Shown here in pieces: positions 62,108 through 64,000 of a stretch of DNA of 64,000 nt. The stretch lies in the NCBI GenBank assembly GCA_903813345.2, contig CAIIXF020000007.1:25779564-25843563 (forward strand). The letters run 5' to 3'. The notes below the pieces were generated by a model that was not told the DNA's origin, did not search any database, and worked only from the letters and a program-made list of their open reading frames with translations. The stretch's first letter is position 1; each line of letters starts with the position of its first letter. This stretch comes from Owenia fusiformis. Taxonomy: Eukaryota; Annelida; Polychaeta; Sabellida; Oweniidae. The position numbers were made by a program, and so were the translations under genes.

Positions 62108-64000
62108 TACTCCTCTTTGTGCTGACGATATAAACATGACTGCCAGTCCATAATGGTTGTAACTCAAATAGGCCTAACCCTGAATCCTGTTTTTTATTTC
62201 ATGTTTCACCTGTGTTTAATGGTTTAGAAAATCTAGCAAAAAAAGTTATTTTTAGTCTGTTTTATTGATGGGTATGTCTGCAATATTACCCAACCAAAAA
62301 TATCCTCCTTCAATTAGATTTTATGTGGTTAGGTAAATCTCTTTAAACCTGTATTTATTGTAACATATACCTCAGGTTAAAATTGAACATGAAGCTATTA
62401 AGGTTTATCTTGCAACCCATCACATCTTTGTGTTTGAAAGACTGACATGAAATAACATGTTGAGGTGTATAATGATGATTAAAGTATGTTACTGAAAAGT
62501 TTTTTGGGTTAACTGTTTGTATTGAAGGAGAGTTGACTTGATCATTATCATTATCACAAATTTTTTACAGTTTTGATGTTTACAAGTAGAAGGGATCTTA
62601 AGAAAGCAGAAAGTTTCGCAAAAATATCACAATATTTCAGAAAATCCTTTCATCATTCAAAAGTTGAACAATCTGACTTTATTCCAGGATAATCCTTACA
62701 TTTTTTTCAAAAATCTCTAAAATCACTTTTTAAGTCCTGACAAAAAATATTTTCAAACTTTAAACGGGGACTTTAAGAATAACTAGCAAAAATGGGATGT
62801 CCCCTCTTTTTAATCCTAGTGAAATTCCCTCATCTTAAATCTTCAATAACTTCTAGTATTTGATTAGATATACAAATTCCTACATAAAAATAAATAAAAT
62901 TGGGATTTTAAGGGAACATTCGCAATTCACATGCTTTTGGAATTGATTGTTTCAAACAATTAACACTCATTCTTCTTCATTTCATGATCTCAATTGTGCC
63001 TTAATTTCCTTTAACACTGTAGTTTGAATGTGAAATGAATGTCAGCTCTTTACAGACAAAAATTGACTATGGTACAATTCATATTCTGAAACATTATAGG
63101 TTGGATCAAATACTTATTTCTAATCTAACAAGTATACACAAAATCCAGATCTTGGGAAGGGTAAATAAAAACATGCTAAAACATGCCATGGTAAATTAAT
63201 CCATCAAAGCCTTACATTGAACATATCTGCAAACACAAGGTAAACTAGGGACAGATATTTACCAGGAGATATATGTCATATCCTGTCTTACTTCATTAAC
63301 TCCATTCTTATTTTTCAAAACAGTACATCAGGTGACAGACAACATGCCCTGGATTTTTATGTGCCATTCTGTCTCACTTATTGTACTTAAATGACCCTAA
63401 AATAACATTTCAAAATTACATGCATTAATATTTGGCATATTTTGCTTCAGTAAATTAGCTTAAATTATATTAGGTCAATTAAATACTGAAATAGTTTGAA
63501 ACTACAGTGGAAACAGAATAGAACTGATGTTAACTTACAAATATCAGATTATACAATTTCAAAACAAAGATAAGAAGTACATTGTACATTTAAAGGGAGG
63601 GAACACTGACAATGACCTCATCTCAGATAAATTCAAACTCAACATGATGCCATGTCTTTTGACTTAAATCAACAATCTAGAACAAAACATACAAGTCACA
63701 TAACCTCAAAGTCCCCAGGAACCCATACCAAGTACCCATTTCATGTCTTTTGAAATACAGACTACAAGATACAGGAACTCCTACCCTTGTGCTCAATGGT
63801 TTAAACACAGTACCCTCTGACTAGAATTGATCGATTTAAACTTTGTAGTTAACCAATGAGAGAGCGTCAAAGATTTAATCAACAGGACAATCATTTCTCT
63901 GGACAATCATGGAATCGGAATGACCATTTCTGATTTGATTGGAGTTTAGAGATTGATCATTATACTTAGGTGTGAGATGAACTTTCTCCTAGAATTGATC
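62108..64000. other. Non-coding stretch to the window edge
   Basis: AT-rich DNA. No gene, splice pair, tRNA or inverted-repeat element that I could support. Confidence 0.35.

Noticed and set aside
1-64000. CRISPR array, bacterial operons or phage
   Set aside because: No regular short direct repeats with unique spacers; introns and metazoan domains show a eukaryotic genome.

Overview
The window is nuclear DNA of an invertebrate animal, probably marine. It is AT-rich, its genes are split by GT-AG introns, and it is packed with small foldback transposons. The gene content (an astacin-type secreted protease with ShK domains, PAPS-type sulfotransferases, a rhodopsin-like GPCR) is metazoan, but nothing seen fixes the phylum.

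Region 1 (1-25.1 kb). Two astacin genes stand head to head. The minus-strand one (298-938) shows only its signal-peptide and propeptide exons and runs off the left edge. The plus-strand one is complete: 13 exons between 1821/1824 and 25108, every splice phase compatible, about 669 residues. It encodes a signal peptide, an astacin propeptide with the aspartate switch, an intact astacin zinc-protease domain, a Pro/Thr-rich linker, three ShK domains and, on the same chain, a complete chymotrypsin-fold serine protease with its full catalytic triad. This two-protease chimera is the most notable object here. Its introns hold a 9-kb element with 1.4-kb inverted arms (intron 3), a 91-bp retro-insert with 17-bp target duplication (intron 4), two minisatellite blocks (intron 6), and a mariner-type foldback plus a 5-kb foldback (intron 10).

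Region 2 (25.2-28.8 kb and 38.7-45.9 kb). Two paralogous five-exon sulfotransferase genes lie in opposite orientation, and a third C-terminal relic sits next to the first. All look dead. The minus copy has a frame error at exon 2, a lost acceptor AG at exon 4 and a 4-nt deletion in exon 5. The plus copy has a 2-nt deletion in the PAPS-loop exon, a transposon placed just upstream of the exon-3 acceptor, and a hAT-type insertion with 8-bp target duplication inside exon 5. Between them (29.9-34.3 kb) a chain of well-formed splice sites ending in AATAAA suggests a spliced long non-coding RNA on the plus strand.

Region 3 (46.3-49.4 kb). A three-exon class A GPCR on the minus strand, 543 residues, intact, with a long Ser/Thr-rich and acidic cytoplasmic tail.

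Region 4 (49.4-64 kb). No convincing gene. It holds short tandem repeats and several small inverted-repeat elements, some with clean 5-7 bp target duplications, and is intergenic or intronic.
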